Positions 4,954-5,203 of a stretch of DNA of 5,203 nucleotides are shown piece by piece (positions within the stretch are counted from its first letter, which is position 1; each line of letters opens with the position of its first letter). The stretch is from Candidatus Aminicenantota bacterium. Lineage in GTDB: Bacteria; Acidobacteriota; Aminicenantia; UBA2199. A program made the translations under genes and the position numbers. The notes under the pieces were generated by a model. It was not told where the DNA came from, did no database searches, and saw only the letters and a program-made list of their open reading frames with translations. The DNA is taken from assembly GCA_024644125.1 (NCBI GenBank), contig JAHELQ010000228.1, forward strand, positions 1-5,203, written 5' to 3'.

Positions 4954-5203
4954 ATCAATCTCTTTTCTGTCAAACACATTTCGGTCAATAATAAAATTAT
5001 ACCAATTATCAAAGGATAATAAAACCGTTTTTGCTTCTTCATGCGGACTTTCTGGGAGAGAACCCTCCGTTCGAAGGTTTGTAATCCCCTGATGAAGGTG
5101 TCGATGGAAGCGGGATCGGTAAGGCGGAAATACTGGCCGCCGGTGCTGGAAGCAACCTGGATCAATGTTTCTTCGTCCAGTTTTGTCTTCACGATATTCC
5201 CCT
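4938..5203 (-). CDS. batB: BatB, C-terminal end (partial): VWA-domain membrane protein
   Basis: The frame enters from the right edge and stops at 4938-4940. About 87 residues are visible: GNIVKTKLDEETLIQVA followed by STGGQYFRLTD, then a helical stretch, a TM helix (RFYYPLIIGIILLLTEMCL) and a short basic tail ending in WKKK. The (V/I)V(K/S)(T/S)(K/R)LDEETL..(I/V)A..TGG.Y(F/Y)R pattern is the standard end of the VWA domain in BatA/BatB proteins, followed by their C-terminal membrane anchor. A GTG at 5190-5192 is an internal valine, not the start. The VWA metal-ion site (DxSxS) lies beyond the edge and cannot be checked. Calling it BatB rather than BatA rests on its position directly upstream of batC, with a 16-base overlap. 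A VWA protein here is expected to sit in the inner membrane and partner with BatA and the MoxR ATPase encoded upstream. Confidence 0.85.
   Translation of the reverse strand, partial: GNIVKTKLDEETLIQVASSTGGQYFRLTDPASIDTFIRGLQTFERRVLSQKVRMKKQKRFYYPLIIGIILLLTEMCLTEKRLIWKKK

Noticed and set aside
4954..4977. Upstream ATG at 4977 as the start of batC
   Set aside because: No purine-rich ribosome site lies before it, it would add eight charged residues before the hydrophobic signal, and it would lengthen the overlap with batB to 40 bases.

Overview
The window looks like chromosomal DNA from a Gram-negative bacterium of moderate GC content. The main reason is a leftward Bat (Bacteroides aerotolerance-type) operon, a set of envelope proteins found widely in Bacteroidota, spirochaetes, many Deltaproteobacteria and several candidate phyla. 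The sequence does not fix the phylum. Codon use from about 245 onward is mixed and ordinary. The first ~240 bases are strikingly C-rich and G-poor on the + strand, unlike the rest.

Layout: (1) Bases 1-167 are the 3' end of a rightward gene I do not recognise, with extreme C-ending codon use. (2) Bases 168-522 are a control and junction region. It holds a strong hairpin whose U-tract serves leftward transcription (about 192-220), a small leftward reading frame that ends just before that hairpin (242-457, possibly degraded), and a near-consensus rightward promoter (446-474). (3) Bases 523-783 encode an 86-residue glutaredoxin-like protein with a CxxC active site, driven by that promoter. (4) Convergent to it, with only 19 bases between the stop codons, is folP (dihydropteroate synthase, 803-1651, minus strand), which appears to have its own promoter in the 91-base gap behind it. 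(5) From 1743 to the right edge, all on the minus strand and tightly packed, are batE, batD, batC and the 3' end of batB. Transcription order is batB-batC-batD-batE, with gene junctions of 16 nt overlap, 2 nt gap and 4 nt overlap.

How they work together: BatB (VWA domain, membrane anchored), BatC (TPR plus a Q/K/D-rich linker), BatD (signal peptide, large periplasmic region, one TM helix) and BatE (TPR, two TM helices, C-terminal SH3-like domain) are predicted to assemble on the periplasmic side of the inner membrane. The upstream part of such operons (usually a MoxR AAA+ ATPase, a DUF58 protein and BatA) would lie beyond the right edge. The operon has been linked to oxygen tolerance and envelope stress in some species, but its biochemical role is not settled. 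folP belongs to folate synthesis and has no obvious functional link to Bat; the glutaredoxin is a thiol redox protein.

Overall this is mostly a conventional region. The points worth a second look are the junction at 168-522 (composition break, leftward frame lacking an ATG but followed by a good terminator, palindrome over the promoter) and a few details inside the bat genes. I do not see convincing evidence of an undescribed system.
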